A stretch of DNA of 64,000 nt from Chaetorhynchus papuensis (taxonomy: Eukaryota; Chordata; Aves; Passeriformes; Rhipiduridae): NCBI GenBank assembly GCA_013396525.1, contig VWYX01000401.1:562062-626061 (forward strand), in the 5' to 3' direction. The translations under genes were made by a program, and so were the position numbers. Numbering within the stretch: position 1 is the stretch's first letter; each line of letters opens with the position of its first letter. Of this stretch, positions 24,701-36,690 are shown one piece after another. The notes beneath the pieces were generated by a model. The model saw nothing but the letters and a program-made list of their open reading frames with translations. It was not told the DNA's origin and searched no databases.

Positions 24701-27700
24701 TCAAATAATTTATTGGTATCAAAAGAGTGACATGGTTGAAAAAGGTAGGAGATATGATAAAGTTCTTTCTGTGTTCTGAACCATTCCCAATGTTTCAGTG
24801 CAGTGTGATGTTGATGAGAGGCTATTAGGCTCTCTGATCTTGAGAGGATATCATTTTGGGATTAGTACTCTATTACTTGACTTTTTGGTACAACCTGAGT
24901 CTGCTTGGATTAAACATAACACAATGCCCAAGTAAAGCACTCAAGATTACTTTTTGTAAAAGGAAAACCAGACTATGAAAACTTTCAAGCAAAAGTTCAG
25001 TGTTTTAACAGCAGAACACCACACTCACATTCCCCCACCCCGAGAATAAATATGAGTATTTTGAAAAACATGAAAAAGCACATGGAAAAAAGTGGTGATT
25101 GTTATTTATTGTTGCTATTGTTAATTACTTTATACCAGAGATAAGGTTGACAGGAAAATCTGAAAGAACTAAGTCCATGGCATCATAGGTGGTGATTGGA
25201 TCAAGATAAAAAATAACTAGAGAAGAGGAAGAATAAGAGACAATTTGAAATACTGTGAATAGTTCCAAGCAAGAACTAAGCACTGAGGGAGAATTCACCT
25301 GTAATTATGGTGTTTGTTAAGCATTTTATGAAGGTTTCTAGGCTTTATGTCTAGCATACCACTCATTATATCCTGGCCATGATTAGTGTGTATTACTGAA
25401 CACTATACTTCTGACCAAGAGCAATTTCTGCAAGCACACACCAACAAGGTCTAGGCATGGACAGAGCTGGATCCCAAGGAATGAACATCTGTCAGCTGTT
25501 TGGGACACAGCTTTTCAGGGCAAGGAGACAAATCAAGGTGTATCAGCCCCTTGCTTAACTAATCAGCTGCTAAATGCAACTATGGCCAAACTCAAAAACA
25601 GGTCCCCTAGGAAACCTGGTGAAACTGTGACTTTGTCCCATGTAGATAAGCCCTGAAAGAGACTGCACAGCTGAAGTCCAGGTCTAGAATACCCACTAGG
25701 GCACCAACAGGGAGTGGCTTATCTTAACATGACATCTCCAGGAAGGCTGCAGGGGTAATTAATATACTTCCTATGTTTTTCATAAGAATAAGGCTTGCAG
25801 AAGCTTCCTGAACAGGAACATAATCCACTCTTTGCCTTTTGGAATGTATTCCAGTTCTTATTCTCAAGACCTGGAACAATTCAGCATTCCACTTATTCCC
25901 TGCTAATATTGTACTCCACTAACTCCCTTTGCTTTGCCCAAGGTGTTTGACTTGGTGTTCTTCTGTGTGTCTGACTCACCTTTTAAAAGGGTCAGTCAAG
26001 GAAACTTCTCTTTCAACAAGTCCCTTGTTAAAACACATCTTCCAGAAGATGACTAAAACTCTTCTGAATCACATAAAATAAAGTGTTTATGAAAACAACA
26101 GACATGCAGCAAAATAGTGGAAAGATGACAAACACAAGTTTTTCTTCAGTGCCTGCTGTTGCATTTTCTCTAAGTAGCAGCCCAGCTATCACAAAACACA
26201 GAAGCATTTTAAGAGAAAAATGTATCAAAGACAAAAATCCATCATAAACAAAAAGCAGTTCAAAGGAATTTAATTTTTTTTCATATACTTGCCTATACAT
26301 GCCTATTTAATCATTACTTTATTCAGTTCTCCACATCTTGGTCTAAATTTCCTTCACTTTCTTTATTTCCCTGGCCTCTTGAATCAGAACAGACAACTTA
26401 ACGCTGTTTACTTGATCAAATAAGTATTCCTGACTTGTATAGCTGGCAAATAATTTATTTAACTGCTTACTAATAAGCAAAGTGAAGAGAATCTATCACT
26501 AAAATAATCTTGGAACCCTCCATCTGTTATAGATAGTGTGTTTCTGTTCAAACAAATGCTGGGAATGAACAATTTATTTTTCTGTTTACTTCCTAACCCA
26601 AACCCTGCATATTTCATAATGATGGAAAAGCCTACAGATGAGTAACTAACCCCAGAAACTCAACAGAACATATATTTCCAAGCTGTCTATAACTTTAGAG
26701 CCAAAGCACCAGCAAAAAACCAAAGGATCAACTATCCTGAGGTGCTTTTGGTGAGGAGCAGCCAGTATTTTAGATTTCATTCTAACCCATCAGGGCAAAA
26801 TGCAGAAAAGCTGAGGGCCCCACTGACATTTTATTTGAGTTGGAGAATCAATCACTTTGAAAAAGTCAATAGCACAGTTAGGGTCAACACTACCTCATTT
26901 TCTGAATGGCTCCGTTATCAGTGCATTTGTTTAGATTTTGGGAAAAGGAATACATGTTCAGCACCTAGCACAGTGGTCCTGACCTTCTGGTTCCTTTGGC
27001 ACTCCCCTGAATTAAGTTACACTTTTAACAAAGCACAGAAACTGACACAAGTACTAATACTTTCCTTAGATGGGGCCTACATGAAGAGACTAACAGGTAC
27101 AGCTAAGACCAGCTCTTCTCGTATTTTATCAGGATATTTTGAAATTGCAAACAACATAAAACTATTGCATTACTGTAATCGAGCTGATTTACCTGTACAG
27201 TGAAGTCAGTCCTCTCTTAGCAGGAGCTTGCTCATCTCACTGGTTAGATCTGCCATTTCTTTTTATAAACAGCAACAGAACCCATCAACCATCTGGTGAT
27301 CTTCAGCCAGAGCCTAGGAAATAAGCTGGGGTCTGCCACCAATGCAGGATGTACATACAGCCAATCAGGGAGAGCAGGGGACTGGCATGGAGACACACAG
27401 ATAACTCGTACCACACAGGGTGAGCCCAGATGCTGGATCTGAGCTTAAATAGCTCTGTGCAGTGGGCAGAGAGGTGGGTGAAGGTCCCAGCTGAGGGCCC
27501 CTAGGGCAATCACAGGTGCCCACAGGGTCCTGGCACACACATAAGCAAATGCATAGATGTGCAATGGGTCGATTAGTGTTTAGCGTCAATAAAAGGACAT
27601 CATTGTGTCCTGGATGTATTGCTTCTTGCATTAGCTTAGAGGAGATTGGTTTGGGTTATGTGCTCCATAAATCACGGAGAAAAACCCCACTTTGCTCTCT

Positions 27701-27983
27701 CAGCTGATTGAATTTTTTTCCTCTGAGAAATGCAAGTCACTGTGCAAGCATACCTACAGCAACAGGCAGGTTTCTTAGAGTACTGGAACTCTTGAGCAGA
27801 CTGACAGTCTAATTCCTTCTGAAGGCAATAGCAGTTTTGCAATCTAGAGTAGGCAGGGTTTGAACGAGAAAGTCAGGAAAGGATCTGAAAGCCTTCTGAA
27901 GTTGACCTCTCTAACATTCCTAGAGTTCACTGGTTGTTCAAAAAGCACCATCTTAGATAACTGTGAGTCAGCCTGGGGATATT
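15783..27983. other. Gene desert, central part
   Basis: About 12 kb of AT-rich sequence. Open frames up to 153 codons (26742-27203, plus) show no domain, no signature composition and no splice context that I trust. A (CAAAA)n tract lies at 17,634-17,663. Some stretches rich in homeodomain-like TAAT motifs (23,400-23,700 and 27,560-27,700) could be conserved non-coding sequence, but this cannot be shown from one genome. Confidence 0.45.
17634..17663. repeat. (CAAAA)n simple repeat
   Basis: Five or so units of acaaa/caaaa run into an A-rich tail, aaaaccccaaacc. Confidence 0.9.
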
Positions 27984-28760
27984 CATAGAATCATAGAATG
28001 ATTTAGGTTGGAAAAGACCTCTAAGATCATCCAGTCTAACTGCTAACCCAGCACTGCCAAATCCACAACTAAACTGTGTCCCCAAGTGCTGCATCCATAT
28101 ATCTTTTAAATACCTCTAGGAATGGTGACTCTGCCACTTCCCTGAGCAGCCTGTTCCAATACTTGACAACCCTTTCCATGAAAAAATTTTCTACCAGCCA
28201 ATCTAGACCTCCCCTGGGGCAACTTGAGGCCATTTCTTACTTGTTACCAGGGAGAAGAGAATTACCTCCACCTTGCTATAACCCCCTGTCACATTGTTGT
28301 AGAGAGTGATAAGGTCTCTCCTGATTCTCCTTTTCTCCAGGCTAAACAACCCCAGTTCTCTCAGATGTTCCTCATAGGACTTGTGCTCCAGACCCTTCAC
28401 CAGCTTAATTGCCCTTCCCTGGACTCACTCCAGCACCTCAGCGTATTTCTTGCAGTGAGGGGTCCAAAACTGAGCACAGGATTCAAGGTGCTGCCTCACC
28501 AGTGCTGAGCACAGGGGGACAATCACTGCCCTGGTCCTGCTGGCCACACCATTGCTGATACAGGCCAGGATGCCATTGGCCTTCTTGGCCACCTGGGCAC
28601 ACGCTGGCTCATGTTCAGCTGCTGTCGACCAGCATCCCCAGGTCCTTTCTCATCAGGCATCTTCCCAGCCATTCTTCCCCAAGCCTGTAGCACTGCCCGG
28701 GGCTGCTGTGACTCAAGTGCAGGACCCGGCATCTGGCCTTGTACTATGGCCTCAGCCGAA
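27984..28760 (-). mobile_element. CR1 LINE fragment, about 0.77 kb
   Basis: It begins with the reverse complement of the CR1 tail (catagaatcatagaatgatt) and aggttggaaaagacctc. It continues through the usual CR1 antisense landmarks: gatcatccagtctaac, cctgttccaatacttgacaa, ttctccaggctaaacaaccc, agctcaat-like and ccttccctggactc pieces, and aggatgccattggccttc. The element is therefore in minus orientation, with a truncated 5' end near 28,760. Short open frames inside it are leftovers, not genes. Confidence 0.96.
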
Positions 28761-29894
28761 AGCAGCTCCTGCAGGCAGGGGTCAGTCCTCTCAGAGCCTC
28801 TCCCCTCAGCAGGACCAGGCAGCCCCCACTACACCAGCTCTGAGCCAGCCCTGAGCCCCAAGCCCCACAGCCAGGAGGCAGCGGCTCTTGGGGCCTGGTA
28901 CCTGCACTAAAGAAATCGTGGAAGTACCTCCCTCTGCCAGAGGAATTCTGGAATTCAATCTCAAACACCTAAAGTATGTTCAGAACCAAATCCCTGAAAC
29001 TTTTTAGGTATATTTTACCTCGTCCATTACAAAGAGACACGAGGAAGAAGCAATGACTGCCTTTATGTTTGGATTTTTAAAAAATCTTTCCTTCTCTTTC
29101 CTATTTCCTCTAAACAATGCAATAGATGTTATCATTTGCCTATGAATGCCATTTAGGAATTTCTTTTGAAACAGTTCCCAGGAGAGTCTTCCTTTCTTTT
29201 AGTCCTGTAGGCCACTCCACCTAGAATGGAGATATCAAGAGACGGAGCCAGAGGAGGAAAGGAACAAGAGCCGGAACAATGTCTGAGTCACATTCAATAT
29301 CCAGCGAAGTAGAGGAATTCTTAAGCTGTCTCAATTAATTTTCAATTTATAATGGGAAATAAGTAGTCCTAAAACACTTATGAAGAAGGTCCAAAGCAAG
29401 AAGCATGAGTCACAGCAAATATTGAGTTAGCCCCAACATACTTCTATTTTTAAATGGTATGGTTCCTTCAGGGCTAGAGTCAACAGCAACAGGGACCTCT
29501 CCTGCCCTCTCTGCATCAGCAGACACATCCATGTAATAAAGCATATTTAAACAATTTATTTTTCTTTAATCTCACGTTTCCTTCCTTTCAGCAAGCATAC
29601 AGTTATGCTGCTTAGGAAATACAGAATAATTTCACCCCTTCACTGCTCTGCCTGCGCTTCTTATGGTGTAACATCAAGGCTTTGAAGAGTGCTGACCCCT
29701 TCAAAGTCTGTGCCCTTCAGTAAGTCAGTGCAAACGCGAGTTTGTTTTTCCTTCATAAAGTTAATCTGAGTTCTTCTGTGTGAATCAAAGTCAGGATGAG
29801 ACGCGTTTAGTCTTCCTTCCTTGCCCTGCTCTGCTCCTTTGCAAGCAGCGGCTCGGGGGCGGTTTGAAAAGGAAAGCAATGACTCCGAGACATC
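28761..29894. other. Intergenic between two CR1 fragments
   Basis: A GC-rich patch at 28,761-28,910 abuts the CR1 and may be more repeat sequence. The rest is AT-rich, with no gene supported. Confidence 0.5.
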
Positions 29895-29981
29895 TGGTGT
29901 GGTGGAAGGTGTCCCTGCTCCTTGCAGGGCATTGGACAAGATGACCTTTAAAGGTCCCTTCCAAGCCAGGCCATCCATCCC
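29895..29981 (+). mobile_element. CR1 LINE 3' end at the edge of a CpG island
   Basis: The pieces ggtggaaggtgtccctgc, cttgcagggcattgga, caagatgacctttaaaggtc and ccttccaagccaggccatcc follow a CR1 3' region in plus orientation. Confidence 0.85.
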
Positions 29982-30180
29982 ACGCCTCCCGGGGAGCCCC
30001 CGCGCTGCCCGGCCGCCCGAGCTCCCTGGGATAACCGGGCTTCTGCTGCCACCGTGTGGTCACCCCGCTCCGCCCGCCCGCTCCTCCGCTCGGGCGGCTC
30101 CGCCGCGGCATGCCGGCGAAAACGGGCCCGCTTCCGAGGCGGAGAGAAGAGGTCTTCCTGCAAAACTGCTCCTCACAGGG
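29982..30180. promoter_or_regulatory. Orphan CpG island with a CTCF-like motif
   Basis: A short, dense CpG-rich block lies in the gene desert, about 9 kb beyond the 3' end of OXSM. It contains GCCACCGTGTGG at 30048-30059, which matches 10 of 12 positions of the reverse-complement CTCF core (GCCMYCTRSTGG). Open frames in both directions exist but are expected in CpG-rich sequence. It could be a promoter of an unannotated non-coding transcript, an insulator or simply a GC-rich repeat. Confidence 0.5.
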
Positions 30181-32655
30181 ACGTGCCCTCGGCCAAGCTT
30201 CACCCCAAGGCTGACCAGCCAAGCCCATGTGAGTCTGGTGCACATTTGGAGAGCACGAGTGGCTGCTCTCAGTAGATAGAGGCTCACCAGTTTTACCCAG
30301 TTTGAGAAGGTGCTCTTCTGTGGTTTCTGATGGCCCTGCACTGGTCCTCCAGTGTCACCCATTACAGATGGACAAACAGTAGTGCTCAGGGCACACATAG
30401 TTAGTTTTCAAAGCAGCAAAGGTCCGCTGAATTTCCTCCCATAATATTGACCGTTGGTGATGGTTTAAAATGTTTCATAGTCAAACTGTTCTGACACAAC
30501 CTCTTGGCCTCTAAGGGTCACAGGCACAAACAGCCTGCTAATTCCATTTCCTCATGAGCATTTACTAATGGTGGAAAAGCCTCTGGAGCTTGTTGCACTG
30601 AGTATGGCCAGAGGATCAAGCACACACTCTTTAACCAGGGCATTTTTAAGGTTTCCTCTGGAGACCTACTGGACCTAAGTGGGAGAGATTTTAAAGTTCT
30701 TCCCAGAAATCCTAAAGCACACCTCTTCCTAAAGCGATCCTATAGCATCTATCATGAGGTACAGACCAATTTGGCCCAGTGCAAGAATCTGTAACATTCC
30801 AGGACAGACCAGTGTGCTGGCAAATGAACCTGGCTGTCAGCCAGTAAACCCTGGCTCACAGGGTGTGAACTGCAGTACTTCCTTTTTAATCTGTTTCTAA
30901 AGAAGACAGCATTGTTCCAGACCAAGAACAAACCTTTCCATACAGAAATGAGACTGTCTCAGTGTCCTGGCGACCAGGTATAAGTTCTTTCTAGGAGCCC
31001 TGTAAAATTAGTGGATCTAAATAGCAAATACAGCTAAGGTTTTCAGTAAGCATGATTATTTCAGGCAAGGTGACCCTTGGGAAGTGACATCTTTTGTGTC
31101 AGTCCGTTTCCCAGCGGAAAGGCACTCACATTCCAAACACAACCATCACAACCAATCATTGCCAGTCAGAGGAGAAACAAAGACTAATTAATTGAATAAA
31201 GACCAAATTATTCGCTCTCATTATAAGCATGACATTGGCAAGAATCCCAAATGCATCCAGCAGTAACTTCACCTAGTCTGTTGGATATTGCAGTTGCCTC
31301 TAGGGGAGCATGTTCTATTATTTTCAAGGGCTTCAGCAATTGTTATTCTGAACACACTCTTCCACACACATTTCAGCTACCTAAAACAGAACAAAGGTGT
31401 CCTCTACCCTCTTTCCACCTTATATTGCTGAATTACAAAGAGAATATCTCTGAAGCAGATGTGAATAGAGAAATTATTACACCTGGACTTCGTTGCTCTG
31501 TTAGACTCCCTGTACAATTTCTTAGCAGTATCGGGAATCTGCTTTTCTTGGAACTTCTGGCTATCTCTTTTTTTTCAATTCTAAATTTATCTGAATCTCT
31601 CTCTCCGTGTTATTGAAGAAATTCAGTGAGAGCTAGTTCTATAAATTCCACCGCCACATAGTCTCCTAAGAAGGACATGTGCAATGAGTAATTTGCCTAC
31701 ATTAATGCGAAAAAATGCACTGACAAAAATTGACTTGCATCCATGACAAAGGTTATTATTCCCTTTTTTTTCCAAAAAAGGGGAACAGAGGCAACTCCCT
31801 TATGTTCTGATACAAAGAGTGAAAATCAACATCCCCCATCTAGCACTTAAATTAAAGGTATGCTTAAGAGTATTCTTTTCTAAACCAAAGGATGACTTAC
31901 GGAATGTAGATCAGACTCAGTTTTACCCACGTATGCACAGCTCTGGACTTCGCTTTCCATCCAAGAGAGGAGTCATTCTGTCCATTGATGTTTCAATAGA
32001 CAAAACTGAGACAAGCCTATCATTGGGGTGAGTTAACTGATGTGAATATCTAAGTAATTTTTAACATATAAGCAATGGATGGCTAAGGGGCAATGCTGGT
32101 ACAAGCCTGGCTCCAGAAACTCCTTTTGGTGTGTTGCTGCCAGCAGCGTTTCTGTTTATCCACTCTGGGCTGGTTGCAGATTGGGTTTTGTTAGATCAGG
32201 ACCAGCAAAGTGCAATCTCAGTTTTACTGCCCTGGCCTCCTGCACACATCCAAGGGCTTCAGGATGTTCACCAAGTGTGGAGAATTAGCCTGGTCCCAAT
32301 AGAAACAATTATGGAGGTGGTTGAACCTACTGGTTCGGCTACCCAAATGACATCCAATTTTCTCAAGAGCCAAGAGTACTGCCACATCTGATTTAAGAAA
32401 TTCCCTGAGCATTCCTAGGTGATTCAAAAAAAATTCACATTAAATACAGACAGATGATATCAAGCTACATGTAAGTGTCCCTAGGCCAGACACCAATCTT
32501 GGAAAAAAAGTCCTCAGGAAAAAATAAGAAATTATAATACTCCTATAAAAATAGTTAAATTGCAAATAGAATTATTGTTTTCTGACACTCTTTCAGAACT
32601 TATTGTATAGAAATACTCCACATGAAGCCAAATGTCAGCAATCCATCTTCCTCTT
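30181..32655. other. Intergenic
   Basis: Mixed-composition sequence without a supported gene. Open frames up to 121 codons (31251-31616, plus) show no domain. Confidence 0.5.
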
Positions 32656-32754
32656 TCTATCCTTCCTTCCTTCCTTCCTTCCTTCCTTCCTTCCTTCCTT
32701 CCTTCCTTCCTTCCTTCCTTCCTTCCTTCCTTCCTTCCTTCCTTCCTTCCTTCC
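32656..32754. repeat. (TTCC)n microsatellite
   Basis: About 24 tandem ttcc units run up to the assembly gap. The real array is therefore longer than shown. Serine-, leucine- and proline-rich frames across it are artefacts. Confidence 0.99.
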
Positions 32755-32894
32755 NNNNNNNNNNNNNNNNNNNNNNNNNNNNNNNNNNNNNNNNNNNNNN
32801 NNNNNNNNNNNNNNNNNNNNNNNNNNNNNNNNNNNNNNNNNNNNNNNNNNNNNNNNNNNNNNNNNNNNNNNNNNNNNNNNNNNNNNNNNNNNNN
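32755..32894. other. Assembly gap, 140 N
   Basis: An N run that interrupts the (TTCC)n array. Sequence resumes in T-rich unique DNA. Confidence 0.99.
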
Positions 32895-35800
32895 TTTTAT
32901 TTCTTGTTTCAGCCCAGAGACTGCTTGATGGCATTCTGAACTCCAGGAAACAGTCCATTAGGCATGAAACAACTGACCGCTGCTTAGAGCAATAACATTT
33001 AACACCAAAATCCTGACAGTGACTAAAAGAGGAAACTACAAAATTATATTAACTACCACATGGATGTCCAGCTATTTAGCATCTGATCTGCTTTATAGCA
33101 CTCTGGGAGAACTACAAGACCCACATTAAAAAATATTCCTCTCTTTTTCAATTATAGTTCATCGTTTGCATTTCTTCTGCTCTTCATGAGCATAGGTCTT
33201 TTTTCAATCCTTTTTATTGCTATTTTATTTCACTTCATTCCTATTATATTTTGTCAGAGACCTTGGGCTGCAATAGCCTGTATGCTACCAGTTTGATATA
33301 CCGGTATATTAGCTGTCATACTAAAATTATTGTGCCTCCTACACAGAGGTACTGGCTATAAGCAATTGATATTGGCATATTTCTTTACAGTTCAATAACT
33401 GCAGGTAGGAAATTGGCTTTCTACCAAGTTAAAATTAATCATCATGGTTACAAAATTTGGTGTGATGTCTACTGCCCAAGCAGAAACTATTGCACATTTT
33501 GCTTAGGTCATAAAACTGCCTTCATACTAGTGTTTTTCATTACTGTTGCTAGCTTTAGAAAACAGACAGGGGTCCATATTAAAAAGTAAAATATGAAAAA
33601 TAAAAGGAACTAAAGGTATATTCCTAAAATTATGACAGATACAGAATTATTATTACAAATCTAAGATGATTAAACTTAAAAGCCTGTATGATATTGCTGG
33701 AAATATCCAGAAGGAAGAAATATTTCCACTATGGTCTTAGGTGTGATAAATGTTAATTCTAGCTTCAATTTCCTATGTTGTGAAAGCCAGCTAGTGAGTA
33801 TGGGCCAACATTGCTACAGAATCCAAATCTTGAGGGTAGTTACATCCCCACATCATGAGAGATAGTGAAGTTTGACTGTGTCCAGAAGATCAGCAGAAGC
33901 TCTGTGAGACTTGCCCAAACTCATAGTGCTACTTAAAGATCAAATGTCATTTTGTGCCAGGTAAAATGTGATCTACATATTGAAAATGAAGGAAGATAAG
34001 AATATTTACAAACTAAGTTGCACAGACAGCCTCTGACAGAAAAAGGATGTACTCCAGGTATTTCAAGTACCATGCAAGCACGTTCATCCATTTTTTCTGC
34101 TACAGAAGAAGCTGAAGTGGTGTATTTTCACAAGCCATTGCCCAAAGACAATCAGGGAAATTCAGAGAAATTAGGATTTTTACATGCTCTTAAAAGCACT
34201 AATAGTTTCCACTCTGCAGTATACTCCCCTGTATCAGCTGAATTTGAAACACTGTGCTTCTCTTTGAAACACGCACTTCTATAAAGCAAGGTTTATACAT
34301 TCCAAAGAATGGAATTGATTCAACATTTGGGATGTTTATTGCTTTAAAATGATATTTACCTCCATGACTCAAACTGAAAAAATATAGCCAAAGTTGGGGT
34401 TTTTTTCTTTTTCAGAAAGCAAAAGCTAATGGTTATATATTATTTACATAAATTAGGAAAGGATGTAACAGAGTAAAGATGGAAAAAACAAGGGGGGAGA
34501 GAAAAAGTTATCAATTCATTATACATTCTTTTCATTCTCTGATACAGCAACATCTACTTTCTGCTTCAGAATAGGAAGAACATTTGCCAGTCTAAATCCT
34601 ACAGTGTGGGGGGAAAAAAGAGTATTTAGAAATCTTTTCTCAGAAATTGTCCAAGGTATGCTCCATACAGTCCTCAAAAATTAGTTAAGTACCTCCTCTC
34701 CCAATTATACTCTAATAGAACACCAGCATATAGCTGAAAATACAAATACATTTAAATTTTTTCTGACATCAACAATCACTGTAATGCTTTACTAAGTTAA
34801 AAAGTATATGTTAAACAACAGATAGCAAAATTAATCCTTTTGCAAACTTATACACTTGTTTTCCACACTACCTGAAAAGCCATTCACCTCTGAGATGCTG
34901 CCCTGCTTTGCTTTCCAAAAATCCACCTCCTAGAACGCTTCCAACCACATTTTAAAATCAATAGAGCTTCTCATGTATTTTATCATAGAGACTTTTCTCT
35001 TTATTTCAACAAACATACTCCACCATTCACCTGTCCCTAAAGTCTGCTTTTGAATTCATTAATACACAAAAAGAAAGACAAATTAGGCCACAGAGAATTG
35101 GGAGCGAACCCCCTGGATGCTTTTGTACCAACTGTTTTCTCATGCCCCACCTGGTCACAAAAGTCTGGCCTCACAAAGATGCCACCCAAACACTCAGCAC
35201 CAAGGGACTTGGCACAGATCCCTAGCAGGGATGGCTCTTGCTGTCAGGCACGGTGGGAAGGGTGACGGGACAAGGTTGATCCTCAAGCCCAAGGTTTTGT
35301 AGTACACATTTCCCACTCATGGCTTGAGAAATCACGAAATATGATACAAAGTGAGTGTCCATGGTAGAGAAAGGCAAACTATCATCAGCTGGTAAGCAGG
35401 AAATCATGCTGACTTGCATCTAAAGATAGTCTAGCTAGTTTTTTGTTCAAAAGCATGCCATGGATGCCTTGAAATAACTATAGTGTATACCTACTGTTGA
35501 TTTCCATTACCATATTTGAAAACTATGAATCCCATTTTTACTGAAAATAAAAGCTTTTGCTCGGGGTTTCTTTCAAGCTTTAACTGGATTTGATTTGAAA
35601 TAATTTAGGAACTGGCGAGACATTATTTTATAAATTCTTTCATTAGCCCAAAATACGTTGTATAGCTAGGTAAAAAACTTCTTCACGCTGAACTAAAGTG
35701 ATCTGCAGTAAACTAACATGGGGAATATTTTCTCTCTACACTTGCAGAACAAGCTACAGAAGTCTGAAATGAAATGAGGTTCATAATTTTAAAAAACTGC

Positions 35801-36054
35801 TTCTGGAGACAGACAGTAATTAACCCCAACCAGTGGCTTGACCTTCGTAAGATTTCAGCAAGCATATGGTGTTTACATTTTTTATAATACATATTTTTAT
35901 TAGGTTCCTTTAAGTAAATTAGTTCAGGTAAGTTACCATAATTCCAATTTTTGTTTCAAATGCATTTATTTCTAAAAACATTAGATTTAGTTAAAATCTT
36001 TGATTCAAATCTAAACAATATCTTAACCAGCTGTAAAGTAGGTCGGCAGAAGAA
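32895..36054. other. Intergenic
   Basis: AT-rich sequence. I see no gene or clear repeat. Confidence 0.5.
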
Positions 36055-36690
36055 GCCCCAGTGCTCCTGATGGACCAGCTGCCTTTGCAGTAAGGAAGAC
36101 CAAAAGCATCGTGAGCTGCATCAGGAAGAGCAGCAGCAGCAGCAGCTCATGGGAGATGATCCCTCCCCCCACACATCAGAGATGTAACTGCAGAGCTGGG
36201 TTCAGTCCTGGGCTCCCCAGTACATGAGAAATGTTCATACTGGAATAAGTCCAGTGAAGAGCCACAAAGATGATAAAGGACCTGGGGCATCTGACGTGGG
36301 AGGAGAGGATGAGGGAGCCAGGACTGTTCTGCCTAGATGAGACAAGGTTCCTGTGAGGCCTTATCAACATGTATAAATACCTGAGGAGGGAATGAGGAAG
36401 AAGGAGCCAGACTCTTCTCAGTAGTGTCCACTGAAAGGGTAAGAGGCAATGGGCACAAATTTAAATACAGGACATTCCATTTAAATGTGAGAATCTTCTT
36501 ACAGTGAGAGTGACCAAGCACTGGCACAGGTTGCCTAGAGAGGCTGTGGAGTCTCCATCCCAGGAGAGACTCAAAACCCAGCACGACATGGCCTTGAGCA
36601 ACCTGCTCCAGCTGGCCCTGCTTGGAGCAGTGGGGCTGGACTAGGCAATCTCCAGAGGTGCCTTCCAGCCTCAGCCACTCTGTGATCCTG
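36055..36690 (+). mobile_element. CR1 LINE fragment, about 0.6 kb
   Basis: CR1 landmarks occur in plus order: aaagcatcgtgagctgcatc, gatgatccctccccc, gagccacaaagatgataaag, actgttctgcctagatgaga, ggcacaggttgcctagagag, cttgagcaacctgctccagc, ggctggactaggcaatctcc and agcctcagccactctgtgat. A run of (AGC)n at 36127-36145 has expanded inside it. The 5' limit is approximate. Confidence 0.93.

Noticed and set aside
26742..27203. 153-codon plus-strand open frame
   Set aside because: No motif, ordinary AT-rich composition and no gene context. Length alone is weak evidence in 64 kb.
28203..28968. Overlapping frames of 65-100 codons
   Set aside because: They lie in a truncated CR1 and the GC-rich sequence beside it, with no intact retrotransposon protein.
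29791..30398. Several overlapping open frames of 70-152 codons on both strands
   Set aside because: They fall in the CpG-rich block and CR1 fragment, use all frames and show no domain or splice support.
32603..32995. Long Ser/Leu/Pro and Gly/Arg/Lys frames
   Set aside because: They are translations of the (TTCC)n repeat and N bases.
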